The position numbers and the translations under genes were made by a program. DNA of 64,000 bases from NCBI RefSeq assembly GCF_001591025.1, contig NZ_BCTZ01000001.1, forward strand, positions 124,001 to 188,000, read 5' to 3'. The DNA is from Sphingomonas soli NBRC 100801 (GTDB taxonomy: Bacteria; Pseudomonadota; Alphaproteobacteria; Sphingomonadales; Sphingomonadaceae). Under the pieces are notes generated by a model. It saw only the letters and a list, made by a program, of their open reading frames with translations. It was not told where the DNA came from and did not search any database. Shown here piece after piece: positions 17,993 to 26,244 of this stretch (its first letter is position 1; each line of letters opens with the position of its first letter).

Positions 17993-19303
17993 GTGAACGA
18001 TCTCGGTGTCATCGACCGCTTCATGCAGGCCTTTATCCGCTACATCGATAGCGGGTTCGGGCTGCTCGGTGGCGACGTCCATTTCCTGACCGCCACGCTG
18101 ATCGGCATCGACATCACCCTTGCCGGCCTGTTCTGGGCGATGGGCGGCGACGACAATGTCATCGGCCGCTTCCTCAAGAAGATCCTCTATATCGGTGCGT
18201 TCGCGTTCATCCTGAACAGCTTCCAGCTGCTCGCCGATATCATCTTCAAATCCTTCGCACAGGCTGGCCTGACCGCCGGTGGCGGGACGCTCAGCGCGGA
18301 TGACTTGCTGCGCCCGGGCAAGGTTGCCGAGACCGGTTTCTCCGCTGCCTGGCCTTTGCTCGATCAGGCCTCCGAGCTGATGGGGTTCGTCAGCTTCTTC
18401 GAGAATTTCCTGACGATCGTGGTGCTTCTCTTCGCCTGGCTGGTCGTCATCCTCTCTTTCTTCATCCTGTCGGTCCAGATGTTCGTGACGATCATCGAGT
18501 TCAAGCTGACGTCGCTCGCCGGCTTCATCCTGGTGCCGTTCGCGCTGTGGAACCGCACCAGCTTCCTCGCCGAGCGCGTGCTGGGCAACGTCGTCTCGTC
18601 CGGCATCAAGGTGATGGTGCTTGCCGTCATCGTCGGCATCGGCTCGAACTTCTTCGCCGAGTTCGTCACCTCGATGCAGGGACAGGAGCCGGACCTCGGC
18701 GCCGCGATGAGCCTCACCCTCGGGGCACTCTCGCTGTTCGGGCTGGGCATCTTCGGCCCCGGCATCGCCTCGGGTCTGGTCGCGGGTGCGCCGCAGCTTG
18801 GTGCCGGTGCGGCACTTGGCACCACGATCGGTGCGGCGGCCGTGCCGATGCTCGCAGGCGGTGCGGCCATGGGTGCGGCGCGCATGGCGGGTGGCGCCGC
18901 GATGGGTGCGGTTCGCGCAGGCACGTCGATGGGCTCGGCCGCTTCCACGGCCTACACGCTGGGCAAGGAGACTGCGGCGAAGCCGAGTGCCGCAGCGGGG
19001 ATCGGCGGCGTCGCGCAGGCCGCGGGCAATGCGATCAAGTCGCGCGCCTCCAACGCCCTTGGTCTCAAGGAGGCTTCCACCTCCGGCCGGCAGGGCGCGT
19101 GGAATGCGCTCAATCAGGCCGGCTCGACTGGTTCGGCGGCATCGTCGCCGTTGGGCGCCGAGAACGGCGCCCCCGCCTGGGCGCAGGCGATGCGCTCCCA
19201 GCAGAACGCCCGGCACCACCGCCAGATGGCCGCGCATACGCTCAGCCAAGGCGATCGCGGCGGCGCCTCCGCACATCCTGACATCAAGGAAAGGGACGAG
19301 TGA
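17993..19303 (+). CDS. trbL: Conjugal transfer protein TrbL (VirB6 family)
   Basis: This is a polytopic inner-membrane channel component (436 residues) with five to seven hydrophobic segments between residues 25 and 290, followed by a soluble Ala/Gly/Ser-rich tail of about 150 residues, the usual TrbL pattern. It lines the DNA path through the inner membrane. GTG 17993 has GAGGAC upstream. Its stop overlaps a GTG just before the trbF ATG. Confidence 0.93.
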   Translation: MNDLGVIDRFMQAFIRYIDSGFGLLGGDVHFLTATLIGIDITLAGLFWAMGGDDNVIGRFLKKILYIGAFAFILNSFQLLADIIFKSFAQAGLTAGGGTLSADDLLRPGKVAETGFSAAWPLLDQASELMGFVSFFENFLTIVVLLFAWLVVILSFFILSVQMFVTIIEFKLTSLAGFILVPFALWNRTSFLAERVLGNVVSSGIKVMVLAVIVGIGSNFFAEFVTSMQGQEPDLGAAMSLTLGALSLFGLGIFGPGIASGLVAGAPQLGAGAALGTTIGAAAVPMLAGGAAMGAARMAGGAAMGAVRAGTSMGSAASTAYTLGKETAAKPSAAAGIGGVAQAAGNAIKSRASNALGLKEASTSGRQGAWNALNQAGSTGSAASSPLGAENGAPAWAQAMRSQQNARHHRQMAAHTLSQGDRGGASAHPDIKERDE

Positions 19304-20100
19304 TGATTTTCAAACGTGCCGTCCAGCGCTACGGACGAACCCCCGAACCCGAGACGCCCTATCAACGCGCGGGCCAGCTTTGGGATGAGCGGATTGGCTC
19401 TGCTCGAGTGCAGGCGCGCAACTGGCGGCTGATGGCATTCGGCAGCCTGATGATCGCGGGCGGTCTCGGCGGCGGCGTGCTCTGGCAATCGCTTCAGAGC
19501 CGGGTCGTGCCCTATGTGGTCGAAGTCGATCGGCTCGGCGAGGCGCGGGCGGTGACCGAGGCCGAGGCCGGGTTCCGGCCGACCGATCCCCAGGTCGCGT
19601 GGCATCTCTCGCGCTTCATCCGCAATGTGCGCACGGTCTCGCTCGATCCAGTCGTGATGCGACAGGACTGGCTGGACGCCTATGCCTTCGCCACGCAGCG
19701 GGGGGCGCAATTCCTGGGCGACTATGCCCGCACCGCCAACCCCTTCGCCCGGATCGGCGAACGGACCGTGTCGGTGCAGGTGACGAGCATCGTCCGCGCA
19801 TCGGACAAATCGTTCCAGCTCAAATGGACGGAAACCACGTTCGAGCGCGGGTCGTTCGCGGGCCGGTCGAACTGGACCGCGATCCTGACCGTCGCGACCA
19901 AGGCGCCGGCCAATGCCGAGGTGCTGCGCAGGAACCCGCTCGGCATCTATGTCGATGCGATCGACTGGAGCCGCGAACTCGATGTTCCCGCGCCGCCCGC
20001 ACCCAAGCCGGTGCCTGACGCCATTCCTAGCGGCTCGCCGCTCGACCCCAGTCTCGCGGCCGAACCGGCTGCTCCGATCAGCCAGGAGAATCAGCAATGA
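19303..20100 (+). CDS. trbF: Conjugal transfer protein TrbF (VirB8 family)
   Basis: This bitopic protein (265 residues) has a short cytoplasmic tail, one membrane helix (about residues 42-62) and a periplasmic NTF2-like domain, as in VirB8/TrbF assembly factors. YQRAGQLWDERIGSARVQA is a family-like N-terminal segment. ATG 19303 is preferred (AAGGGA upstream) over the GTG at 19300. A Pro-rich C terminus follows. It overlaps trbG by four bases (ATGA). Confidence 0.93.
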   Translation: MIFKRAVQRYGRTPEPETPYQRAGQLWDERIGSARVQARNWRLMAFGSLMIAGGLGGGVLWQSLQSRVVPYVVEVDRLGEARAVTEAEAGFRPTDPQVAWHLSRFIRNVRTVSLDPVVMRQDWLDAYAFATQRGAQFLGDYARTANPFARIGERTVSVQVTSIVRASDKSFQLKWTETTFERGSFAGRSNWTAILTVATKAPANAEVLRRNPLGIYVDAIDWSRELDVPAPPAPKPVPDAIPSGSPLDPSLAAEPAAPISQENQQ

Positions 20101-21041
20101 ACCTATGGAAACTCATGCCGTTTGGCGTGCTGCCGCTGCTTGCGCTCTGCGCGCCGGCCTATGGCCAGGCGGTGCCGGGTAAGCCGTCCGCAGCGCCGGT
20201 CGTGGTTGCCAAGCCTTCGGCCGCTCCCCCGCAGAGAGCGTCCGCGCATCGCAAGAAACACGTGCGACGCCCGTCCCGCGCCGAGGCCGATGTGGCGATC
20301 GCGAACCGGGCCGCGACCCGCAAGCCGGTGGTGGGAGGATTCGTCAATGCAGTGCAGGTCTATCCCTATGCCGAGGGCACACTCTATCAGGTCTATGCCG
20401 CTCCCGAGCGCGTGACCGACATCGCGCTTCAGCCGGGCGAGGGGCTGATCTCGGTTGCTTCGGGCGACACGGCGCGCTGGGTCATCGGCGACACAGTGAG
20501 CGGCAGCGGCGCTGACAAACGGACCCATGTGCTGGTCAAGCCGTTCGCGGCGGGGCTATCGACCAATCTGGTTATCGCCACCGATCGGCGCAGCTATCAT
20601 CTGGCGCTGACGAGTACCGGCGGGACTGCGATGGTCGCATTGTCCTGGACCTATCCGCGGGACGCGCTGCTCGCGCTCAAGCGGGTAAGCGAGGAGCGGG
20701 AGGCAGCGGTCCCTGTCGCTTCCGGCTTCGCCCCGGATCGGCTCCGCTTCAACTATGCCGTGACTGGCGACAAGCCGGCCTGGCGCCCGCTGCGCGCGTT
20801 CGATGACGGCCGCCAGACCTATATTGAATTCCCGGAAAGCCTTGCCGTGGGCGAGGCGCCGCCGCTCTTCCTTGTCGATCGCAAGGGCGAGGTGAGCCTC
20901 GTCAATTACCGGCTGCAGGGCCGTTTCTATGTTGTCGACCGGATCTTCGATGCCGCTGAGCTTCGGCTCGGGCTGAAGCGCCAGGACGTGGTTCGGATCA
21001 CGCGCACCATCGAAACGCCGGCCAAGGGGAGGAAGTCGTGA
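20097..21041 (+). CDS. trbG: Conjugal transfer protein TrbG (VirB9 family)
   Basis: This secreted protein (314 residues) has a signal peptide ending near APAYGQA and the VirB9/TrbG beta-domain; VYPYAEGTLYQVYAAPERVTD near residue 90 is typical. TrbG is part of the outer-membrane core complex with TrbI. It starts with ATGA overlapping trbF and ends with GTGA overlapping trbI, so both joints are translationally coupled. Confidence 0.93.
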   Translation: MNLWKLMPFGVLPLLALCAPAYGQAVPGKPSAAPVVVAKPSAAPPQRASAHRKKHVRRPSRAEADVAIANRAATRKPVVGGFVNAVQVYPYAEGTLYQVYAAPERVTDIALQPGEGLISVASGDTARWVIGDTVSGSGADKRTHVLVKPFAAGLSTNLVIATDRRSYHLALTSTGGTAMVALSWTYPRDALLALKRVSEEREAAVPVASGFAPDRLRFNYAVTGDKPAWRPLRAFDDGRQTYIEFPESLAVGEAPPLFLVDRKGEVSLVNYRLQGRFYVVDRIFDAAELRLGLKRQDVVRITRTIETPAKGRKS

Positions 21042-22252
21042 ACCAGGCCGGTCTCGACGCCATCGCGCCCAAGGTCGATCCCGAGACACTGGCGATCCGC
21101 GCGCGTCCGCGCCGACCCATCCGATTCCGGCGCGGTGTTATCATCGCGATCTCCGCGGTCGGTTCGGTCAGCCTGATCGCCGTTACCTGGATGGCCCTCA
21201 GCCCGAAGGTGTTCAACCAACTGGCGCGGGAGGAGGCGCTGTCGCAGCCGAGCGGGAAGGGGGCGGCGGATGCGCTGAGCGGCCTGCCGACCGGCTACGG
21301 CGACGTCCCCAAGCTGGGCCCGCCGCTTCCCGGCGATCTCGGGCGGCCGATCCTCGAGCATCAGCGCCAGCTCGCCGCGGAAGATCATGCGCCGATGGCG
21401 ACCGAGGCCGGTCCGGATCAAGCGGCTGCGGCGGAGCGCGAAAGGCTGCTTGCCGAACGCAAGGCGGCGCGGGAATCCGGGCTGCTGGTCTCGCGGTCGC
21501 AGGGCGCGGCACCGGGGGCTGAACCACCCGCAACTGTCGCGACGGTCGCCTCGCCGACACCGAGTGCCAAGCCTCCTCTCGACCAGGCCAACGATCCCAA
21601 TGCGCAGCAGCGCAAGCTGGACTTCGTGGCAACGGTCGATCCCAAGGGCGACGTGAATCCGCACGTACTGGTTGCCGCGCCTTCGCCCTATGTCCTGACT
21701 GCGGGCAGCGTGATCTCGGCCAGCCTGATCACCGGGCTCCGCTCAGATCTGCCGGGCCTGGTCATCGCGCAGGTAACCGAACGGGTTTATGACAGCCCTA
21801 CCGGCCGCACCTTGCTCATACCTCAGGGCGCTCGGCTGATCGGCAGCTACGATAGTGTGGTCGCGTTCGGTCAGAAGCGTGCGCTCATCGTGTGGCAGCG
21901 GATCGTGATGCCGGATGATAGCTCGCTGCGGATCGACAATGTTCCGGCGACCGACCCTTCCGGCTATGCGGGCCTGGAGGACAAGGTCGACATGCATAGC
22001 TGGCAGCTGCTCAAGGGCGTCACGCTGTCGACTGTGCTCGGCGTCGGGTCCGAGCTGGCGTTCACAGGTGACGGCGATCTGGTCGAGGCGATGCGGCGAT
22101 CGACACAGGGAAATGTCTCCCGCGCGGGCGACCAGATCACCCAGCGCAATCTCAATATCCAGCCGACGATCACGATCCGGCCGGGCGCGCCGGTGCGGCT
22201 GGTCGTGCACAAGGATCTCGTTCTGGCGCCTCAGCTTGGGGGAGGGCACTGA
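21038..22252 (+). CDS. trbI: Conjugal transfer protein TrbI (VirB10 family)
   Basis: This 404-residue protein has a short cytoplasmic tail, one membrane helix (about residues 30-55), a Pro/Ala-rich periplasmic linker and the conserved VirB10 C-terminal domain with SPYVLTAGSVISASLITGL near residue 208 and LIPQGARLIGSYDS near residue 262. It spans the envelope and gates the channel. It ends by overlapping the next start (TGATG), closing the trb set proper. Confidence 0.95.
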   Translation: MNQAGLDAIAPKVDPETLAIRARPRRPIRFRRGVIIAISAVGSVSLIAVTWMALSPKVFNQLAREEALSQPSGKGAADALSGLPTGYGDVPKLGPPLPGDLGRPILEHQRQLAAEDHAPMATEAGPDQAAAAERERLLAERKAARESGLLVSRSQGAAPGAEPPATVATVASPTPSAKPPLDQANDPNAQQRKLDFVATVDPKGDVNPHVLVAAPSPYVLTAGSVISASLITGLRSDLPGLVIAQVTERVYDSPTGRTLLIPQGARLIGSYDSVVAFGQKRALIVWQRIVMPDDSSLRIDNVPATDPSGYAGLEDKVDMHSWQLLKGVTLSTVLGVGSELAFTGDGDLVEAMRRSTQGNVSRAGDQITQRNLNIQPTITIRPGAPVRLVVHKDLVLAPQLGGGH

Positions 22253-22461
22253 TGGCCGATCTCAAGCTCGCGAAGCTTCCGGATCGGACGCCGGTGAAGC
22301 TGTCGATCAACGTGATGCCCGAGCTCAATGAGCGGCTGGTTGCCTATGCGGCCGCCTATGCCGAGGCTTACGGTCAGCAGGAGCCGGTCACCGAACTGAT
22401 CCCGGCGATGCTTGCAGCGTTTCTCGACAGCGACCGTGAGTTCGTGCGTCGGCGGCGGTGA
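22252..22461 (+). CDS. DUF2274 family protein
   Basis: The 69-residue protein matches the DUF2274 proteins that follow trbI in many alphaproteobacterial ICEs: LKLAKLPDRTPVKLSI at the N terminus and an RHR-like helical part (INVMPELNERLVAYAAAYAE). Its function is unknown; a small regulator or accessory transfer factor is possible. The start overlaps the trbI stop by one base and its stop overlaps the next start. Confidence 0.88.
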   Translation: MADLKLAKLPDRTPVKLSINVMPELNERLVAYAAAYAEAYGQQEPVTELIPAMLAAFLDSDREFVRRRR

Positions 22462-22718
22462 TGGCCGGGAATCGCGGCTCTGACCGTCCGGGCGGCCCGG
22501 CAAGCGTGAACCGCGAGCTTCCCCGGTTCATCACGCCGGACGAATTTGCCGAGATCGCGCGCCTGTCGCGGCGGCAGATCGATCGGCTCCGCGTCTCGCG
22601 CCCCGCGGGTTTCCCGCGCGAATATGAGTTGGGGAGCGGCCGCGCCAAGCACGGCCACTGCCCACGTTTCAAGCTCGAAGATGTGCTCGCGTGGATGGAA
22701 AGCCGCGCGCTTTGGTAA
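22461..22718 (+). CDS. AlpA-like helix-turn-helix regulator, candidate excisionase
   Basis: The 85-residue protein has a MerR/AlpA-type winged helix (FITPDEFAEIARLSRRQIDR) followed by a wing (PREYELGSGRAKHGHCPRFK) and a final helix. AlpA-like proteins activate integrase genes or act as recombination directionality factors. Its position as the last gene of the transfer operon, facing the integrase region, fits control of excision. ATG 22461 is used; the GTG at 22458 would add one residue. Confidence 0.82.
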   Translation: MAGNRGSDRPGGPASVNRELPRFITPDEFAEIARLSRRQIDRLRVSRPAGFPREYELGSGRAKHGHCPRFKLEDVLAWMESRALW

Positions 22719-22734
22719 CTGCCAAGCGCGATTG

Positions 22735-23475
22735 TCACCCGCGCTTGAGATTGCCGATCTCGGCGAGCACGTCCGAAAGCGAGAGATGCTCCGTCAGTGC
22801 TTGCTTATAACTCTCGGCGGACTCCTTGAGTGCGGCCAGGCGCTCAAAGGGCTTTTCGACCTCGAAATAGCGTTCGAGCTCGACCATGAACGCTGTTCCG
22901 TCGGAGGCATGGACGTCGATGATGTCCTTTTCAGTGCCGTTGACGGGGTGGAGATATCGGCGCTCCTCGTCCCGGTCTTTGTCCGGCTCGAGCGGGCCAA
23001 GCCAGAGCGTCCGGTAGACCAGCCCATCTCCGTCCATCCACGGGACCGGGTGGTCCTCACCAATCGGCAACCGTGCTTGCCAAAGCAGATATTGTGCATC
23101 GAATAGAATGCCGAATTTGCCGGGAAACATCGCGCGGTAATTGGCTTCGAACGAGGGATCGAGCAGCCGAATCTCCGCATAGAGGTCTCGCAGCAGGCGG
23201 TCGAGTTTCTCTAGATTATCGGCTTGGCGCCTGAGCAGGTTCGCTGTCCAATGCGCATTCACACTGATGATGTGGCGATCGCCGTCCTTGCGATAGCTCT
23301 TCAACGCGGCATTGAGGATATCGAGCAGGGTCTCCTGGACATCAACAATTTCGTAGGCTGCAATCAAGGCCAGATGAAGTCGAGCGGCTACTTTGCGGTT
23401 GTTCCGGCCCCGCTGAAGCTCAGCGATCTTGACGAAATCGATGTGCTCGAAGAGCCATTTGAGAAGGGCCAGCAT
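22735..23475 (-). CDS. Unknown ICE cargo protein (246 aa)
   Basis: No family is recognised. The protein is soluble with no signal peptide. The N-terminal half is mainly helical (residues 1-110, with a Leu-rich amphipathic part LEKLDRLLRDLYAEIRLLD). The middle is rich in Trp, Tyr and Pro, and the C-terminal half has acidic coiled-coil tendency (VEKPFERLAALKESAESYKQ). It is transcribed against the trb operon, in the spot between transfer genes and integrase where ICEs often keep defence or stabilisation genes. A role in defence, exclusion or regulation is possible but nothing in the sequence proves it. The 216 bases between it and the tRNA gene show no gene. Confidence 0.7.
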   Translation of the reverse strand: MLALLKWLFEHIDFVKIAELQRGRNNRKVAARLHLALIAAYEIVDVQETLLDILNAALKSYRKDGDRHIISVNAHWTANLLRRQADNLEKLDRLLRDLYAEIRLLDPSFEANYRAMFPGKFGILFDAQYLLWQARLPIGEDHPVPWMDGDGLVYRTLWLGPLEPDKDRDEERRYLHPVNGTEKDIIDVHASDGTAFMVELERYFEVEKPFERLAALKESAESYKQALTEHLSLSDVLAEIGNLKRG

Positions 23476-23691
23476 GCCAAATGAATAGCGTGCTGGCCGT
23501 CTCGCGTCACGCCGCCCAGACCTCGTTTAGGATCTTCGCTGCCAGCGCGACTTATCCTGCGGCAAGAACCGGCCATAATGTTTTGGCGACCAGCTCGCGT
23601 GCCTTGGATCGCATATGCGAGCCATCGCACCATAAGCGCTGCGGCGTTCCATCACGCTATCTTCAGGTGTGACGACCGGTGGGGTGGCTGG

Positions 23692-23763
23692 TGCCCGTTG
23701 TAGGATTTGAACCCACGACCTCCGCTTTACAAAAGCATTGCTCTACCACTGAGCTAAACGGGC
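23692..23763 (-). tRNA. tRNA-Thr(UGU) carried by the ICE
   Basis: Read on the minus strand, 23763 to 23692 folds as a complete cloverleaf. It has a 7-bp acceptor GCCCGTT/AACGGGC, a D arm with GG in the loop, anticodon loop TTTGTAA (anticodon TGT), a 5-base variable loop and a T arm with TTCAAAT. The discriminator is A and CCA is not encoded. G1-C72 and C2-G71 agree with threonyl-tRNA identity. The anticodon stem has a weak first pair (A27/G43) and a T28-G42 wobble. It lies 54 bases downstream of int on the same strand. Its body differs from the broken host tRNA at 25321-25358, so it is a diverged copy and not a duplication. Confidence 0.93.
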
Positions 23764-23817
23764 GTTGGGGTGCTCATAGCTGTTGAGACGGCGCAGGCCA
23801 AGGCGATACAAGCACTC

Positions 23818-25101
23818 TTATTGGTGGGTATCGGGCGGCTCAGCGCTTACGACAACCTCAAGCGCGTCGCCAACGCCGGCAGCAATTGCCATTGCCCCCA
23901 ATGCCTGATCCCACGCCAAGAAGCCTGCCGCCATCGCTCTCGCGCGTTTGTTGCGATTGTAAATCTCGGCCAGGCCGGTGAGCTTGTGATTGATCATTCG
24001 CTCGGCGAGGGCCTCGTCGATCCCATGATCCTCGATATGGCTACGCATCGTCCGTCGAAGATCATGCGGCGTGAAATGCGCGATTTGCCGTTCGCCGATC
24101 TCGGCCATGCGCGCGCGCACCCGTTCGATCACTTTCGGCCATCCGGAGAGCATCGGCTGCGTCGATTTCTTGGGAGAGGTTATGATCCATGCCTCGTTGG
24201 TTTGGATGAGCTTCGCCGTCCAAGGCGCGAGTGCGATCGGATGCTCTTCGCCGTTCTTGGTGCGCTCGCCCGGGATGATCCACCGGCCTTCGCGGAGTTC
24301 GGTCGAAGGCGCCTCGAGTAACTCGGATTTGCGGACGCCGGTCAGAACGAGAAGTAACAGGCAGCGGCGATGGAGCCGCTCAGGTTCCAGCGCGACAGCC
24401 TGGAGAAAGAGCGGAAGTTCGTCGTGATCGAGCCAGCGCTTGCGAACGGTCTGGGGGTTCCACAATTCGCCGATCCGTGCCGCGGGGTTGATCGTCATTC
24501 TGATACCGGCAGCTTCACCCCGGCGACTGCACGCCCAGGTAAAGAAAACGCGCATCTCGGCGCCGAGTCTGTTGGCCTGGGTCACGGCGCCCCGCCGCGT
24601 CATCCCGAGGACAATCGCATCGATTTCCTTTTCCGTAACACTATCGATTGGGTTGGTACCGAGGACTTTGCGAACGTTCCGATCATACAGGTCTATCTTC
24701 TCGGAGATCGTGCGAGGTTTGACTGGTTTGGCATGCTTCGTCCGCTTGGTCCGGTGCTGATTGAGCCGTACCGCTTCCATGTAGAGCCCGTGGCAAAAGT
24801 CGACGGTGAACTTTGCGCGCGCCTCGGCTTCGGCTTCCAACGCGCGGGGGTCTAGGCCGCCCTCAATCTGTTTGTTGATTGCTTCGGCCCAAGCTCTGGC
24901 GTCGGCGATGCTGAACTTCGGAAACCGTCCCAAGGTGCGCTTGAGCGACTCACCGCTGCCTACGATGCGGCGTCGATATCGCCAAACTCGACTTCCCTTC
25001 GCGCTTGCCACGATCAGCAAACCGGGGGTTCTGGGATCTAGTAGAATGCCCTCCTTCAGCGCGTCGATCGCTGCTGGCGTGAACGTAATTTTCTTAGACA
25101 C
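23818..25101 (-). CDS. int: P4-type tyrosine integrase of the ICE
   Basis: This 427-residue tyrosine recombinase has an N-terminal DUF4102-like arm-binding domain (about residues 1-90), a core-binding domain (about 125-200) and a catalytic domain with Arg257 (TGVRKSE), Lys282, His346 and Arg349 (HDLRR), His372 (NHKLTG) and nucleophile Tyr381. P4-family integrases act on tRNA genes. It reads away from the att core at 25321-25328, with the int start about 220 bases from it, as is usual for int next to attP-derived DNA. The short acidic tail after residue 400 is not conserved. Direct repeats upstream may be its arm sites. Confidence 0.95.
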   Translation of the reverse strand: MSKKITFTPAAIDALKEGILLDPRTPGLLIVASAKGSRVWRYRRRIVGSGESLKRTLGRFPKFSIADARAWAEAINKQIEGGLDPRALEAEAEARAKFTVDFCHGLYMEAVRLNQHRTKRTKHAKPVKPRTISEKIDLYDRNVRKVLGTNPIDSVTEKEIDAIVLGMTRRGAVTQANRLGAEMRVFFTWACSRRGEAAGIRMTINPAARIGELWNPQTVRKRWLDHDELPLFLQAVALEPERLHRRCLLLLVLTGVRKSELLEAPSTELREGRWIIPGERTKNGEEHPIALAPWTAKLIQTNEAWIITSPKKSTQPMLSGWPKVIERVRARMAEIGERQIAHFTPHDLRRTMRSHIEDHGIDEALAERMINHKLTGLAEIYNRNKRARAMAAGFLAWDQALGAMAIAAGVGDALEVVVSAEPPDTHQ

Positions 25102-25169
25102 GATCCGACTCCTGGCCGGCTCAGCACCTCAGAAATTCGGCAAGCCATGCTCGTCAGAGCACACTTAAA

Positions 25170-25192
25170 CTTGGGCACAATCTTGGGCACAA
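25170..25192. repeat. Tandem 11-bp repeats CTTGGGCACAA, candidate arm-type site
   Basis: Two exact copies (25170-25180 and 25182-25192) lie 12 bp apart start to start, about one helical turn, between int and the att core. Arm-type integrase sites or excisionase sites commonly show this arrangement. Confidence 0.6.
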
Positions 25193-25213
25193 GGGCTGTC
25201 TAAACCGGTCTAA

Positions 25214-25247
25214 TTGATGCGAAATCAGACTAAGATTTGATGCGAAA
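25214..25247. repeat. Direct repeats TTGATGCGAAA, candidate arm-type site
   Basis: Two exact 11-bp copies (25214-25224 and 25237-25247) are spaced 23 bp start to start, about two helical turns, between the first repeat pair and the att core. Binding by Int or the AlpA-like protein is inferred from position only. Confidence 0.6.
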
Positions 25248-25320
25248 AACTTGCCAAAAATCTTTGAAATCAAGCCGTAACTACATGAATTCGGCTGAAA
25301 TTATGGATCGTTGGACAGCC

Positions 25321-25328
25321 TTACAAAA
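25321..25328. other. Probable right attachment-site core (attR)
   Basis: TTACAAAA is the reverse complement of the anticodon loop TTTTGTAA, where similarity to tRNA-Thr stops abruptly. The sequence to its left (25320 downwards) has no tRNA character. The same 8 bases occur in the ICE-borne tRNA. The matching attL should lie at the left ICE end, outside the window. Confidence 0.75.
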
Positions 25329-25358
25329 CCGCTGCTCTACCAGCTGAGCTAAACCGGC
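25321..25358 (-). pseudogene. 5' fragment (38 nt) of the host tRNA-Thr(UGU)
   Basis: On the minus strand, 25358 to 25321 reads as a tRNA 5' half: acceptor GCCGGTT, full D arm (GCTC/GAGC with a GCTGGTA loop), the 5' anticodon stem and the loop TTTTGTAA with anticodon TGT. The 3' half, with T arm and the complementary AACCGGC acceptor strand, is missing, and what follows does not fold. It is best read as a host tRNA gene split by ICE integration. It should become whole again if the ICE excises. Confidence 0.88.
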
Positions 25359-25376
25359 ACACGGCTCCCCCTAGCT

Positions 25377-26240
25377 TCAAGCGACGCCGAACGTCCAGCC
25401 CTCGGTTGCGGCGAGCTGGGGCGTGAGGGCAGAGGGGCTCCACAGCTCGGGTTGGCTGGTGGCGGTGCGGAGCCAGGCGGCGCTGAGTATCGCATCGGTG
25501 GCGTGGTCGTCATAGCGGGCAAGGAGTAAGTGTGGGTCGGACCCGAAGGCGGCGAGCATGGTGTCTAGCGTCTGGGCGTCGCGGATCTTGGATATGCCCT
25601 TGCGCATGCCGGCGAGGCGCGCGGCGAGGCTCGTGTAGATTTCGACAAGCAGCGGGCCGGTTTCGGGGATGGGGTCGAACGGCCACATGCCGATCCGGGC
25701 GCGCAGCCGGTGAAGCACGCGCATGCCGGTTAGGCTTGATTTGCCGACCTGCGACGCTCCGACAAGGTTGAAGCAGCTATAGGGCGAGAGCCGCATCGCT
25801 TCCTGGCCATGCTCGCAGATCCGGAAGCGGCCGCGCCCGGGCGGGAACAGATCGCCGCAGTCGCGCTGCTGGCGGAAATGGCGGCGGGCATGCGGGTGGC
25901 TGACGAAGCCGGTGGCAGCGAGGTGCGGATCATCGGCGCTGAGCTGATCCACCAATGCCCAGAGCGATTTGGCGTCGGGCGGCGACTGCTCCCAGCCGGG
26001 GAAATAGGCACCTTCGTCGTGGAAGGGGAAAGCGGGGGACAGATCGAGGCCAATCAGCGCGCGGGTGCCAGTGGTGGCGAGATCGCCGAGGTAATCGAGG
26101 ATGTCGACGCGCGACCAGCGGCGGTGAATTAGCTCGGGCGCGGCGGTGCCAGCCGTGCAGCAGGCGACCGCGAGGCCCTTCGGTCGCTCGACCGCCTGGC
26201 CGGACCAGTCGATCGCAATGAAGGTGGTGAAGGGCTGCAC
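25377..26240 (-). CDS. Uncharacterised protein, possibly RNase H-like fold (DUF429-like)
   Basis: The 287-residue soluble protein starts with a strand-Asp pattern (TFIAIDWSG) and has a second strand with Asp (RALIGLDLSPAFPF near residue 63). Together with a later acidic LARYDDHATDAILSAAWL helix (about residue 245), this resembles the DUF429/RNase H-like layout. That assignment is tentative and no activity can be named. It is the first chromosomal gene beyond the ICE; its stop is 18 bases from the tRNA 5' end, so the tRNA promoter must overlap its 3' part. Confidence 0.65.
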   Translation of the reverse strand: MQPFTTFIAIDWSGQAVERPKGLAVACCTAGTAAPELIHRRWSRVDILDYLGDLATTGTRALIGLDLSPAFPFHDEGAYFPGWEQSPPDAKSLWALVDQLSADDPHLAATGFVSHPHARRHFRQQRDCGDLFPPGRGRFRICEHGQEAMRLSPYSCFNLVGASQVGKSSLTGMRVLHRLRARIGMWPFDPIPETGPLLVEIYTSLAARLAGMRKGISKIRDAQTLDTMLAAFGSDPHLLLARYDDHATDAILSAAWLRTATSQPELWSPSALTPQLAATEGWTFGVA

Positions 26241-26244
26241 CTAG

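Larger units (their letters stand above)
1..25328. mobile_element. Right part of a trb-type integrative and conjugative element
   Basis: The segment holds a relaxase, a VirD4-type coupling protein, a full trbB-C-D-E-J-L-F-G-I set, an AlpA-like regulator and a P4-type integrase, which is the usual content of self-transmissible alphaproteobacterial ICEs. The right end is placed at the 8-bp core TTACAAAA (25321-25328), where a tRNA-Thr gene is interrupted. The left end, with replication, partition and signal-peptidase genes expected in this family, lies before base 1. About 9.3 kb of cargo sits between relaxase and traG. The element is inferred from gene content and the tRNA break; its left boundary is not seen. 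Confidence 0.9.

Noticed and set aside
17864-19276. A 470-residue minus-strand frame opposite trbL
   Set aside because: It is very rich in Arg, Glu and Asp, as expected when a hydrophobic membrane gene is read backwards.
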